Origin: Saprospiraceae bacterium | GTDB lineage: Bacteria > Bacteroidota > Bacteroidia > Chitinophagales > Saprospiraceae | Assembly (NCBI GenBank): GCA_027488855.1 | Contig: JAIYAV010000385.1 | Span: forward strand, 1 to 33,667 | Length of the DNA: 33,667 bases | Direction: 5' to 3' | Shown: positions 1 through 7,575 of the stretch, one piece after another | How the letters are laid out: the number at the start of each line of letters is the position of its first letter | Numbering within the stretch: the first letter of the stretch is position 1 | Notes under the pieces: generated by a model | Told to the model about the DNA's origin: nothing | Databases searched by the model: none | The model's input: only the letters and a program-made list of their open reading frames with translations | Made by a program: the position numbers and the translations under genes

Positions 1-576
1 CCGTGGCAAGGGTGGATGTCAACGCAGCGTGGTCCGCAGCGTCGAGTCCGTAGAGGCGGAATGCGAGGTCGTCGATTTCGGCTTGTATGGCGGCGACAGT
101 TTCCTCGCTCGCGCCCACGCGGTCGACCCACGCGGCGGCGCGTTCGGCGAGCATCATGCCCGAGCCGGATAATAGTGCCGGTATGACGAAAGCGTGCGAG
201 GTTGCCTGTATGGTGTCAGTGAAACGCTTTGCGGCAAATCCTCTTCGCACGAGGCTCACCAGTTGATGCGTATCTTGCCCAGAATGGGCTGGGAGCGGCG
301 TTGATTGAATGAGTCCCGCCTCGAACGACTGCGCCAACTGAACACGCGCAAGCTGGAGTGCGACCAATGCCTTAAATGTCGTAGAATTTGTTATTCCAAG
401 TGCGGCCAGCGCCGAAGTCTCATCGTCACCCTCGAAGAAGGCGACTGGGCCTTTGTCTGCAAAAATACAACCACGAGGGAAAGCGCGTAAGCTGAGACCG
501 TTGGTGCGCCGTGGCCAAGTGAGTCCGGGGCGGAAATACATCTCTGCATTCCGCAGATTTCGAGACCATTGCGAGG
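1..576 (-). pseudogene. 3' part of an Eco57I/PglX-like DNA methyltransferase (truncated)
   Basis: Reading the minus strand, one frame stays open from about 607 to the window edge and gives a protein-like sequence. Recognisable segments in order are QWSRNLRNAEMYFRPGLTWP, RAFPRGCIFADKGPVAFF, ALAALGITNSTTFKALVALQ and AEIDDLAFRLYGLDAADH. These resemble the C-terminal target-recognition and helical part of type IIG/BREX PglX-like N6-adenine methyltransferases. The catalytic SAM and NPPY motifs would lie upstream but are absent. Just before QWSRNL, around 572-577, the family-like sequence ends and AT-rich DNA begins, so the gene is cut at its 5' side. The 3' end lies beyond the window. The fragment is clearly richer in G+C than the next 9 kb, which suggests transfer, recombination or an assembly join. 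Recognition is from memory of the family only. Confidence 0.6.
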
Positions 577-708
577 GACTATTTCTATAAATCAAAGTAC
601 AAGGAACCTAATTTCAAAAGTTGGTGGAATGCTTTGGTTAGGTTCAATACCTTACCATTTGTCAAAATTCCATCAAAAAAGGAAAGAATGTCAATGAACG
701 CAAGTTAA
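577..708 (+). pseudogene. 3' remnant of an unknown gene
   Basis: A plus-strand frame begins with DYFYKSKYKEPNFKSWWNAL around 577 and ends with KERMSMNAS and a TAA at 706-708. Its composition (aromatic and basic residues, no low complexity, codon use like the following AT-rich genes) looks like a real C-terminus. The upstream part is missing because the methyltransferase fragment abuts it. I do not recognise the family. It is followed by the repeat element at 763-990, as the intact genes of this island are followed by related elements. Confidence 0.35.
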
Positions 709-762
709 AAATCACCTGGTGTGGCCGCACGGGGTATAGTACTCCTGGTTTATCTTTACGAT

Positions 763-990
763 ATGGGCGGGACTAGTACGCATATTTCCGTGCGGTACAA
801 AAGGCTCACTGCGCTCGCCTTCTGTACCACGCGCTGCGGCTGTACCACACAGTTGTACAAAGTTATCCCTTCGGTCAACCTTCGTACAACTTTGGTTTTG
901 CAAAATTCCGAAAAAAAAATCCTCTCTTCACTCAATTCTTTTTCGGAACTTCGCAAAGCCGCAGCGCGTTAGGGGACAGGCTAAAAACCG
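763..990 (+). repeat. Long attC-like palindromic element A, with cassette-start motif
   Basis: Nested inverted repeats are visible. GGTACAAAAGGC (794-805) pairs with 817-828 (11 of 12). ACGCGCTGCGGCT (829-841) pairs perfectly with 957-969. AGTTGTAC (851-858) pairs with 884-891. A central TTCCGAAAAA/TTTTTCGGAA arm lies at about 906-947. The element ends in the core CGTTAGGGG (967-975), followed by an ACAGGCTAAAAACCGACATTG leader. The right half is nearly the same as elements at 5366-5515 and 6959-7150. The left edge (763-795) carries the motif GCATATTTCCGT that recurs at 9906-9941. The short ORFs here follow the palindrome and are not credible genes. Confidence 0.7.
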
Positions 991-1036
991 ACATTGTTCA
1001 TAAATCAACAAAAACAGAAAACAGAAAACAGAAAAA

Positions 1037-1540
1037 ATGGAGACGAAAGTAAAAATAACGACAACCTTTAATTGCTCATTGGAAAGAGCATTCAAATCAC
1101 CAATGCTATGTGATGTTACGAAAGTTCATACAGGATATGGAATGATGCCAAGAGTAACCCATTGCACGGAAGACGAAAATTGGGGAAAGATTGGTTCTAG
1201 TAAAAAAGTATTTGTTGAAAAATCATTGACACATAAAGGAGGTTTCGGTTCGGTTGACAATGTAGTTGAACGCATTGAAGACAAGTATTGGAAAATAGAA
1301 ATTAACCAATTTCAAGCGTGGATGTTAAGTTTTAACAAATTTGTTGGCGAGTGGCAGACAACCGAAATAGAAAAAGATAAAATCTTGATTGAATACACTT
1401 ATACACTTTATTCAAATAATGTTTTGCTTTATCCTATAAATTGGATTTTTACCAAGACATTTTGGAGAAAATATATGAAACAAGCATTGGAAAATGTTAG
1501 ACAAATCACACTTGACAAAGAACCTTATCAATATGCGTAA
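1037..1540 (+). CDS. SRPBCC-superfamily (START/polyketide-cyclase-like) protein
   Basis: The 167-residue product begins METKVKITTTFNCSLERAFK, the usual first strand and helix of SRPBCC ligand-binding proteins. The pattern continues with NVVERIEDKYWKIEI and later ILIEYTYTLYSNNVL strands, and a long C-terminal helix FTKTFWRKYMKQALENVRQI that closes the cavity. It is probably a cytosolic small-molecule-binding protein; the ligand cannot be deduced. It is AT-rich and has its own unit: the leader starts at the CGTTAGGGG core of element A, contains an AACAGAA microsatellite (about 1012-1035) just before the ATG, and the gene is followed 4 nt later by the next palindromic element. No Shine-Dalgarno sequence is evident. 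Confidence 0.75.
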   Translation: METKVKITTTFNCSLERAFKSPMLCDVTKVHTGYGMMPRVTHCTEDENWGKIGSSKKVFVEKSLTHKGGFGSVDNVVERIEDKYWKIEINQFQAWMLSFNKFVGEWQTTEIEKDKILIEYTYTLYSNNVLLYPINWIFTKTFWRKYMKQALENVRQITLDKEPYQYA

Positions 1541-1544
1541 AAAG

Positions 1545-1705
1545 CCCGAACCGTTAGCAGGGGTTTTTCAAGAAAGCGGGTTCAGTGCAAAATTGAACAT
1601 TCGGAATTCTAATAAACACTTGTGCAAAATTGAACATTTGTGCTTGTAATTCCGCTTCTTCGCAAAGCCCCAAACCGTTAGCGGTCATTGTAAATCGACA
1701 CTGTA
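1545..1705 (+). repeat. Short attC-like palindromic element S1
   Basis: The left arm holds CCGTTAGCAGGGGTTTTT and AAGAAAGCGGG. The right arm holds CCGCTTCTTCGCAAAGCCCC and then AAACCGTTAGCGG. AAGAAAGCGGG pairs with CCGCTTCTTCG, and GGGGTTT with AAACCCC-like bases. Positions 1581-1680 match 6863-6962 at 89 of 100 positions by direct comparison. The core CGTTAGCGG (1676-1684) is followed by TCATTGTAAATCGACAC, a leader also seen after the core-like site at 7136. Confidence 0.75.
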
Positions 1706-1724
1706 CAAACATCAAACGGACAAA

Positions 1725-2606
1725 ATGCAAGAAACAAAAGGACTACTTGAACAAATAAAACAGCACGACAAACTTGCGATTAGAGTAAACTCCAATTTAA
1801 ATAATAATTTGTCTGCCGATATAATGAAAATGCTCACCCAACCTCACAGAAAAGCTAATTATTTTTTTGTGTTTGTTGAAAGCGGTTTACTCACTCATAA
1901 GGTTGACTTAAACGATTTGACAATTACAAATGGGCAATTGTTTTTTGTTTTGCCTAATCAAATTCATGCTGCACCTGCACAGAAGAAAGATGACATTGAA
2001 TGTTTCAAAATGAGTTTTGACCCAAACTGCTTGTCTTTACTTCCGAAACAATTTTCTTTTTTAATCAATCCATTAAACGCACAAATCATTTCATTTGACA
2101 GTGATTCAAGCCAACGAGTAAAAATACTTTTTGAAATACTCAACAAAATTTTGCATTCAGACAACGACCAAAAAGATGCTGAAATTATTTTGGCTCATCT
2201 TAATTCACTTTTGACAGAGTTGAATAAAGCATATTTTAAAAATGTTGCAAAAGAAAAATCAGAACCAAGCAAACTTTCAAAATACATTGAGTTTAAAATT
2301 GCAGTTGAAACTCATTTGACGGAGCAATATTCTATAAAGACTATTGCCCACAACCTTTCAATAACGACAAATAATCTTTACAACATCGTAAAGGAGTTTT
2401 CGGGAGTTTCGCCAAAAGAATTTATCACAAACCGGTTGATATTAGAGGCACAGCGGAAACTTTTTTATTCCGAGACATCCGTAAAGGAATTGGCTTACGA
2501 GTTAGGTTTCAATGACCCTGATTATTTTTCAAAGCTGTTCAAAAAGAACACTGGAAAAAGTGTTACACAGTTTGTAGAGAGCATTCAAGATTTGTCTAGC
2601 AATTAA
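1725..2606 (+). CDS. AraC-family transcriptional regulator
   Basis: This 293-residue protein has a cupin-like N-terminal sensing region (about residues 20-150, with VESGLLTHKVDLNDLTITNG and LFFVLPNQIHAAPAQ) and a C-terminal AraC DNA-binding domain (about 190-285). The first helix-turn-helix is SIKTIAHNLSITTNNLYNIV and the second is SVKELAYELGFNDPDYFSKL with the typical FKKNTGKSVTQF end. It should bind DNA near its own promoter and probably controls the SDR gene 66 nt downstream, which has no palindromic element between them; that pairing is inference. The unit opens with the cassette-start leader at 1681-1724. Confidence 0.9.
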   Translation: MQETKGLLEQIKQHDKLAIRVNSNLNNNLSADIMKMLTQPHRKANYFFVFVESGLLTHKVDLNDLTITNGQLFFVLPNQIHAAPAQKKDDIECFKMSFDPNCLSLLPKQFSFLINPLNAQIISFDSDSSQRVKILFEILNKILHSDNDQKDAEIILAHLNSLLTELNKAYFKNVAKEKSEPSKLSKYIEFKIAVETHLTEQYSIKTIAHNLSITTNNLYNIVKEFSGVSPKEFITNRLILEAQRKLFYSETSVKELAYELGFNDPDYFSKLFKKNTGKSVTQFVESIQDLSSN

Positions 2607-2672
2607 AGTGAATAGTCCATCTCGATTGATTTTGCCTTACCGACTTTTGCGGTTCATCAAAAAAAAATTAAA

Positions 2673-3395
2673 ATGAAATCAGCATTAGTAACAGGAGCAA
2701 ACAAAAGCATTGGTTTTGAAACCGCCAGACAATTAGCACAACTTGGGTATTTCGTTTACATTGGTAGCCGGGATAAAACCAAAGGACTTGAGGCACTTGA
2801 AAAATTAAAAGCTATGGGCTTAACAAATGTGGACTGTATTCAATTGGATGTTACCGACATCAATTCAATAAAATCTGCAAGGCAAGAACTTGAAGTAAAA
2901 ACTAAAAAGTTAGACATCTTAATTAACAACGCAGGCATCAGTGGTGGTTTTCCCCAACCAGCCACAAAAGTTTCTTATGACACTTTGCGACTTGTATTTG
3001 AAACTAATTTTTTCGGTGTAGTTCAAGTAACACAAGAGTTTATTGAGTTGCTAAAAAAATCAGAACAACCAAGAATTGTAAATGTAACCACCGAATTGTC
3101 TTCATTGACAAATCACAGCGACCCTAATTGGAAATTTGCACAATTCAAACCATCTGCTTATGGTCCATCAAAGACCGCTTTGAACGCATACACCCTAATG
3201 TTGGCGGTTGAGTTGAAAGACACAAATTTTAAGGTGAATTGTGTATGCCCTGGATTTACAGCAACTGATTTTAATAATCACCAAGGAACAAAAACAGTTG
3301 AACAAGGTGCTAGTGCAATTGTGAAATATGCTACAATTGACAGTACAGGTGCGACAGGTAAATTTTTTAATGAAGATGGCGAAATTGCTTGGTAA
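2673..3395 (+). CDS. Short-chain dehydrogenase/reductase (SDR)
   Basis: The 240-residue product shows classical SDR features: the nucleotide-binding TGANKSIG near residues 7-14, the D-V pair in LDVTDINS, NNAGISGG around residue 85, and the catalytic YGPSK about residue 163 preceded by a serine-rich strand. CPGFTATDF follows at about 189. It is probably a cytosolic NAD(P)H-dependent reductase acting on a carbonyl compound; the substrate is unknown. It probably forms a two-gene unit with the upstream AraC regulator. The next palindromic element begins 35 nt after its stop codon. Confidence 0.92.
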   Translation: MKSALVTGANKSIGFETARQLAQLGYFVYIGSRDKTKGLEALEKLKAMGLTNVDCIQLDVTDINSIKSARQELEVKTKKLDILINNAGISGGFPQPATKVSYDTLRLVFETNFFGVVQVTQEFIELLKKSEQPRIVNVTTELSSLTNHSDPNWKFAQFKPSAYGPSKTALNAYTLMLAVELKDTNFKVNCVCPGFTATDFNNHQGTKTVEQGASAIVKYATIDSTGATGKFFNEDGEIAW

Positions 3396-3430
3396 TAAAT
3401 TACGACATAAAGACCGAAGAAAAACAACGA

Positions 3431-3640
3431 ACCGCTAACACGGATTTGGCAAAAGTGGCGGTTTAGTGCCCCTGCTGGCGCAAGTGTATTGCTGGGATAA
3501 GTCTGGAGATCGTGCACCAGCGTTGCTTCTTGGCCGTTAAAGAGGAATACTTGGACTAGCAGATGAGCTACAGCAGCGAATCGGACACAACCTTGGCCTA
3601 AGTCGCTGCGGTAGCTCACTTCAAAAATCGTAAGTCATGT
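3431..3640 (+). repeat. Composite element S2: attC-like left arm plus 15-bp hairpin
   Basis: The left arm (3431-3463) contains ACCGCTAACACGG, TTTGGC and AAAAGTGGCGG, the reverse-complement counterpart of the right arms CCGCTTCTTCGC...CCAAACCGTTAGCGG of the other elements. The expected right arm is missing. In its place is unrelated sequence with an inverted repeat, GAGCTACAGCAGCGA (3565-3579) against 3603-3617, 14 of 15 pairs, loop 23 nt. The remaining stretch up to the end of the sulfatase at 3718 shows no credible gene. The short ORFs at 3637-3876 run into the sulfatase and are shadows. Confidence 0.55.
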
Positions 3641-3717
3641 ATTCGGAACGCTCAACTCAAAAAAAGAGAATCACCAATTGCTTGATAATCAACTCGCCTC
3701 AAGTCTATTGGAGTTCC

Positions 3718-5343
3718 CTAATTTTTTACCCTTTTCACCACACTTTTATCATACCCGATTCGGTGAGCTACAACATACAACGAATCACCCTTGGGCCAAT
3801 CAAAAGGCTTTTGGTAGACAGCCCAACTGTCTTTATAAGACTTGCGGTAGCCAATGGATGCGCCCGTAGTTTTTGAAGTAATTTCTACTTTATCTCCTTT
3901 AAAAACCACTACGGGTTCAGCCGTTTCGGGGGGCGCATCTTTGCCATTCCACCATTGGCGCACCATGTCCATTTCGGGCGTTGCACCCCAATCTTTATAG
4001 TCTTTCAGCCATTTTTCATGCGCAGTTTTTAACTCTTTTAACTTAGCGGCATATTGCGGATTGGTGGCCAAATTGTTCAGCTCAAAAGGGTCGGTTTGGG
4101 TATCAAACAGTTCTTCATCGGGCTTGGTAGGTCTGAACCAATTCATCTGAGCGGCGTTGAGCTTGTCTTCGTCACGCAGTTTCAACAAATGGGGCATCAA
4201 CGGATTTTGCAAACGATAGCGGATGTTTTGATAAAACGGCAATTGTGGCAGGTAATACCGCAGGTAGTTGAAACGCCCATCACTCACCGAGCGCACCCGG
4301 TCAATTTCTGAATCCATCCGGTCGCGTGCTCCGTAAATGTAGCTGCGTTTTTTGCTTGCTTTTTGATCACCTAAAAATGCTTGCCCATGCATGGATTTGG
4401 GAATAGCCATACCCGCCAGGGACAACAGTGACGGGGCAAAATCCACCGCACTGATGAGTTGATCATCGCTGGTGCCTGCGTTCAAGAAAGGGGCTTTGAT
4501 GATTAAAGGTATGCGCAAACCCCGGTGGTGCAATTCTCTTTTCACATAAGGTAGCCCATCGCCATGATCACTGTAAAAGAAGATGACGGTATTGTCGTAG
4601 AGGCCATCGTCTTTGAGTTGCTGAATGATGTCGCCCGCTTGTTTGTCCATCACCATAACATTGGATAAAAATCGAGCAATAACTTTTCGACTAATGCTGT
4701 CATCGGGATAATAAGGAGGTACTTCTACGTCTTTGGGGTTGACCAAAAGCGGCTCTTTGTCCCTTGCCCACACTTGTGATTCGTGGGTAACATTTAGATT
4801 GAAAATCGAGAAAAAGGGTTGCGATTTATCCTTTCTATTGCGCCAATGTGCTTTATTACCGCTTTCATCCCACATGGTAGGTGAGCCATCAAACTGGTAA
4901 TCCTCCTTGGCATTGTTGCTGCAATAATAACCTGCTTGTCTTAAGTATTGGGGATAGGGTTTTACATCCACCGGAAGTACTGCCGAATAGGCTTTAAAAC
5001 CTTCTGGGTAAGCATCTTTGGCAAGCCCGGAAGCAGCTAGCGTTCGCATGTTGTGCCCGCCATTGGCGGTTTGATACCGTCCTGTAATGATCGAATTGCG
5101 GCTCGGTGCACAGACGCCTGCGGTGGTGAAAACGTTGCTGTAACGTACCCCCTCCGTAGCAAGGCGGTCAAGATTGGGCGTTTTAGCCACTTTTTCGCCA
5201 TAACAACCTAAGTGTGGCGACATGTCTTCACAGACAATCCAGACGATATTGGGTTGCGATGCAAGGAGGCTCTGTTGTTGATATTGCTCAGGAGCAGTGA
5301 AGCACAACAAAGAAAGGGTAGCGAGTAGAAAGTAGTTTTTCAT
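3718..5343 (-). CDS. Secreted sulfatase, formylglycine-dependent (SGSH/S1_8-like)
   Basis: The product is a 541-residue sulfatase of the alkaline-phosphatase superfamily. A signal peptide (MKNYFLLATLSLLCFTAPEQ) precedes PNIVWIVCEDMSPHLGCYG, which carries metal ligands near E39/D40. The maturation motif C78-A-P-S-R82 is present, the cysteine being the predicted formylglycine. SDHGD (D259, H260) gives further metal ligands. It probably removes sulfate from a polysaccharide in the periplasm or outside the cell. The ATG at 5343 is chosen because it begins the signal peptide; the frame stays open for 69 codons further upstream only because it crosses the repeat at 5366-5515. It is the only minus-strand gene of the island and is less AT-rich than its neighbours, so it may have arrived separately. 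No sulfatase-maturing enzyme lies in the window. Confidence 0.93.
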   Translation of the reverse strand: MKNYFLLATLSLLCFTAPEQYQQQSLLASQPNIVWIVCEDMSPHLGCYGEKVAKTPNLDRLATEGVRYSNVFTTAGVCAPSRNSIITGRYQTANGGHNMRTLAASGLAKDAYPEGFKAYSAVLPVDVKPYPQYLRQAGYYCSNNAKEDYQFDGSPTMWDESGNKAHWRNRKDKSQPFFSIFNLNVTHESQVWARDKEPLLVNPKDVEVPPYYPDDSISRKVIARFLSNVMVMDKQAGDIIQQLKDDGLYDNTVIFFYSDHGDGLPYVKRELHHRGLRIPLIIKAPFLNAGTSDDQLISAVDFAPSLLSLAGMAIPKSMHGQAFLGDQKASKKRSYIYGARDRMDSEIDRVRSVSDGRFNYLRYYLPQLPFYQNIRYRLQNPLMPHLLKLRDEDKLNAAQMNWFRPTKPDEELFDTQTDPFELNNLATNPQYAAKLKELKTAHEKWLKDYKDWGATPEMDMVRQWWNGKDAPPETAEPVVVFKGDKVEITSKTTGASIGYRKSYKDSWAVYQKPFDWPKGDSLYVVAHRIGYDKSVVKRVKN

Positions 5344-5365
5344 TTTTTGATCAAATTTAGGGGGC

Positions 5366-5515
5366 GACTGGACTACAGCGGGCGTTGCACAAAGTTCTCC
5401 ATTCGATCGCCCTTCGTACAGCTGAGGTTTTACAAAATTCCGAAAAAATCCTCGCTTCGTTCGATTCTTTTTCGGAACTTCGCAAAGCCGCAACGCGTTA
5501 GCGGCAATTTTACTA
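5366..5515 (+). repeat. Long attC-like palindromic element B
   Basis: The element has a left GCGGGCGTTGC arm (about 5377-5388) facing GCAACGCGTTAGCG, and a central arm TTCCGAAAAAATC / GATTCTTTTTCGGAA around CTCGCTTCGTTC. It ends in CTTCGCAAAGCCGCAACGCG and the core GTTAGCGG (5497-5504). The right half is nearly identical to that of elements A and C. The core is followed by CAATTTTACTAAAACGA, a diverged version of the cassette-start leader, and 46 nt after the core a Crp-like gene begins. Confidence 0.7.
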
Positions 5516-5550
5516 AAACGATTTCCCAAACTAAAAAGGCTTAGTTTCAA

Positions 5551-6111
5551 ATGATAGAATTCATTAAAAAAATAACTGTGCTATCTAATGAGCAAGAAAA
5601 AGCTATTAACCAAGTAATAAAATCCAGCTTGGTTCTTAAAGGTGATATTCTATTATCGGAAGGTTCAATGTGTAAAGCACTTTATTGGGTCAATACTGGT
5701 TTGTTGAGGCATTATCATAACTATGATGGAGATCAATTGACTACTTGTTTTTCAATTGAAAACGATTTGGCGAATATTACGAGTTTCTTTACTGGTAAAG
5801 AAAGTAAAGAAACGATTGAAGCAATAGAAGATACAACAATCTCTTTTATTTTACACGATGATTTATTAAATTTATATAAAAAATTTCCTGGTTTTGAAAA
5901 GTTCGGGCGTCTAATTGCAGAAAGGGAAATATACAAGATTGAAGAACTATTTCATCTTCTGTATACACCTATATCAGCACATTTAAGATTTAAATATTTT
6001 ACAGAGCAATATCCATCAATAATCAACCGTGTTCCTCAACATCAAATTGCAAGCTTTCTTCGAATGAATCAATCAACATATAGCAGAATAAGAGCAGGAT
6101 TAAAATATTGA
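5551..6111 (+). CDS. Crp/Fnr-family regulator
   Basis: This 186-residue protein has a cyclic-nucleotide-binding-type beta roll (residues about 25-120, e.g. LVLKGDILLSEGSMCKALYW and LLRHYHNYDGDQLTTCF) and a C-terminal helix-turn-helix containing QHQIASFLRMNQSTYSRIRA. The CAP arginine/glutamate signature that binds cAMP is not evident, which is usual for Bacteroidota members of this family; the effector is unknown. It lies 74 nt upstream of a NAD(P)-binding reductase with no repeat element between, so the two probably make one regulator-enzyme unit. Confidence 0.88.
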   Translation: MIEFIKKITVLSNEQEKAINQVIKSSLVLKGDILLSEGSMCKALYWVNTGLLRHYHNYDGDQLTTCFSIENDLANITSFFTGKESKETIEAIEDTTISFILHDDLLNLYKKFPGFEKFGRLIAEREIYKIEELFHLLYTPISAHLRFKYFTEQYPSIINRVPQHQIASFLRMNQSTYSRIRAGLKY

Positions 6112-6185
6112 TTTTTTGATTTTCCGCAACATCAAAGACTTTGAGGCTCCATACTTTTGTAACTCACATTTAAAAATTTAACAAA

Positions 6186-6824
6186 ATGAAAGTTGCAATC
6201 TTTGGGGCATCAGGTGGTGTAGGATTTAATGCAGTGAAACAAGGTTTAGAAAGAGGTTACTTTGTGACTGCTGCTGTAAGAAATCCTGAAAAATTTAACC
6301 TCAAACATCCAAATCTTATAATTAAGAAATGCGATGTCTATAATTTAGAATCTGTAACAGAAGTTATTAAAGGCAATGAGGTTGTATTAAGTGCATTAGG
6401 AAGCAAAACGCCGAAACAAGCAGACCCTGTTACTTCAACAGGTATTATGAATATGACTATTGCTATGGAACAAGCAAATTTGAAACACATCATAGCGATA
6501 AGTGGCATTGGAATGGGCGAACCTAAAGAATATTCTTGGTTGATTCGGAATTTAGTTATAGAGCTATTGTATAAAAAATTTGCACGATTTCAATATAATG
6601 ACGTGCTTAAGATGGAAAAAATACTTGAGCAATCAAATCTAGATTGGGTGATTCTGAGGCCAACTACTTATACAAATGGTAAACTAAAAGGTAAATATCA
6701 TTTATCGACAGACTCAAAATATGGAACACGATGGTATATTTCAAGGGCAGATGTTGCTGGCTGTATGTTAGATCTTGCTGAAGAAAAAACTCATATTAGA
6801 CAACATTTGCAAGTTGGATATTAA
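6186..6824 (+). CDS. NAD(P)H-binding oxidoreductase (atypical SDR, NmrA/YwnB-like)
   Basis: The 212-residue product opens with KVAIFGASGGVGFNAVKQGL, the GxxGxxG Rossmann motif of atypical SDRs. It continues with VTAAVRNPEKF, a cofactor-selecting loop, and EVVLSALGSKTPKQADPVTS. HIIAISGIGMGEPKEYSW sits where the family has its active-site region, and DWVILRPTTYTNGKLKGKY is also characteristic. It is probably a cytosolic reductase or redox-sensing protein of unknown substrate. It is the second gene of a unit with the Crp-like regulator. Its stop codon is followed within 10 nt by the palindromic element S3. Confidence 0.85.
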   Translation: MKVAIFGASGGVGFNAVKQGLERGYFVTAAVRNPEKFNLKHPNLIIKKCDVYNLESVTEVIKGNEVVLSALGSKTPKQADPVTSTGIMNMTIAMEQANLKHIIAISGIGMGEPKEYSWLIRNLVIELLYKKFARFQYNDVLKMEKILEQSNLDWVILRPTTYTNGKLKGKYHLSTDSKYGTRWYISRADVAGCMLDLAEEKTHIRQHLQVGY

Positions 6825-6830
6825 AAGCTG

Positions 6831-6962
6831 CTACTAACAGAGTTTTTGCAAAAAAAAGCGAATTCAGTGATAAATTGAACATTCGAAATTCTAATAAACA
6901 TTTGTGCTAAACTGAACATTTGTGTTTTTAATTCCGCTTCTTTGCAAAGCCCCAAAACGTTG
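6831..6962 (+). repeat. Short attC-like palindromic element S3
   Basis: The left arm CTACTAACAGAGTTTTTGC is followed by AAAAAAAAGCG. The 100 nt from 6863 match 1581-1680 of S1 at 89 positions and include AATTCCGCTTC and TTTGCAAAGCCCCAAAACG. It ends at CGTTG instead of CGTTAGCGG. The first arm of element C starts at exactly this core, so the two elements are fused at the predicted crossover point. Confidence 0.7.
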
Positions 6963-7160
6963 TACATAAGGCTCGCTGTGCTAGTTTTATGTACAACGCG
7001 CTGCGGCCTGCACCACAGTTTTAAAAAGTCCCCCTACGGTTGCCCTTCGTACACAACTGCGGGTTTACAAAATTCCGAAAAAATCTTCGCTTCGCTCGAT
7101 TCTTTTTCGGAACTTCGCAAAGTCCCAGCGCCTTGGCGGTCATTGTAAAAAGACGATATG
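6959..7160 (+). repeat. Long attC-like palindromic element C, apparently gene-less unit
   Basis: GTTGTACATAA (6959-6969) pairs perfectly with 6987-6997, replacing a stem of different sequence at the same place in element A. ACGCGCTGCGG follows, then CCCTTCGTACACAACTGCGG. The central TTCCGAAAAAATC / GATTCTTTTTCGGAA arm comes next, and the end is CTTCGCAAAGTCCCAGCGCC and TTGGCGG, a degenerate core. The leader TCATTGTAAAAAGACGA follows, matching the one after S1. No credible gene lies inside. Confidence 0.7.
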
Positions 7161-7194
7161 AAATAACTAAACTATTAATTGAAATCATAAAAAT

Positions 7195-7575
7195 ATGGAA
7201 TTGACTTATAGAATAGCACTTTTAATAGCTGGTTTAATTAACCTACTACCAGCACTATTAGCATTTCTTCCTGACAAGATTTCTAAATCTTATGGAATTG
7301 ACATTCCTAACGCGAATTATGAATTGTTACTAAGACACCGGGCAATCCTATTTGGAATAATTGGCGGACTTATGATTTTTTCTGCGTTAGTTAAAAAATA
7401 CTATGAAATTTCAACCATTGCTGGTTTAGTCAGTATGACATCATTTATTATCCTTTACTTCTTAATCGGCAAGGGCATTAATTCAGAGCTTAAAAAAGTA
7501 ATGATAATTGACGTTGTTGCGACAGTGATTCTTTGCATTGGATTTATTTTATTTTTGCTTAAATCAAAAATATAA
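7195..7575 (+). CDS. Small integral membrane protein, four predicted helices
   Basis: The 126-residue product contains four hydrophobic segments at about residues 5-25 (IALLIAGLINLLPALLAFL), 48-66 (AILFGIIGGLMIFSALV), 73-92 and 103-122. Between the first two is a polar loop DKISKSYGIDIPNANYELLL. The layout resembles a family of small conserved membrane proteins of unknown function, some labelled phosphopantetheine adenylyltransferase without support. No catalytic motif is visible, so no function is assigned. It is AT-rich and sits alone between element C and the next spacer, as a single-gene unit. Confidence 0.7.
   Translation: MELTYRIALLIAGLINLLPALLAFLPDKISKSYGIDIPNANYELLLRHRAILFGIIGGLMIFSALVKKYYEISTIAGLVSMTSFIILYFLIGKGINSELKKVMIIDVVATVILCIGFILFLLKSKI

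Noticed and set aside
721-972. Protein-coding ORFs inside element A
   Set aside because: They follow the palindrome on both strands and vary with it; related elements do not keep the frame.
5344-5550. N-terminal extension of the sulfatase
   Set aside because: The frame is open only because it crosses repeat element B, and the signal peptide starts at 5343.
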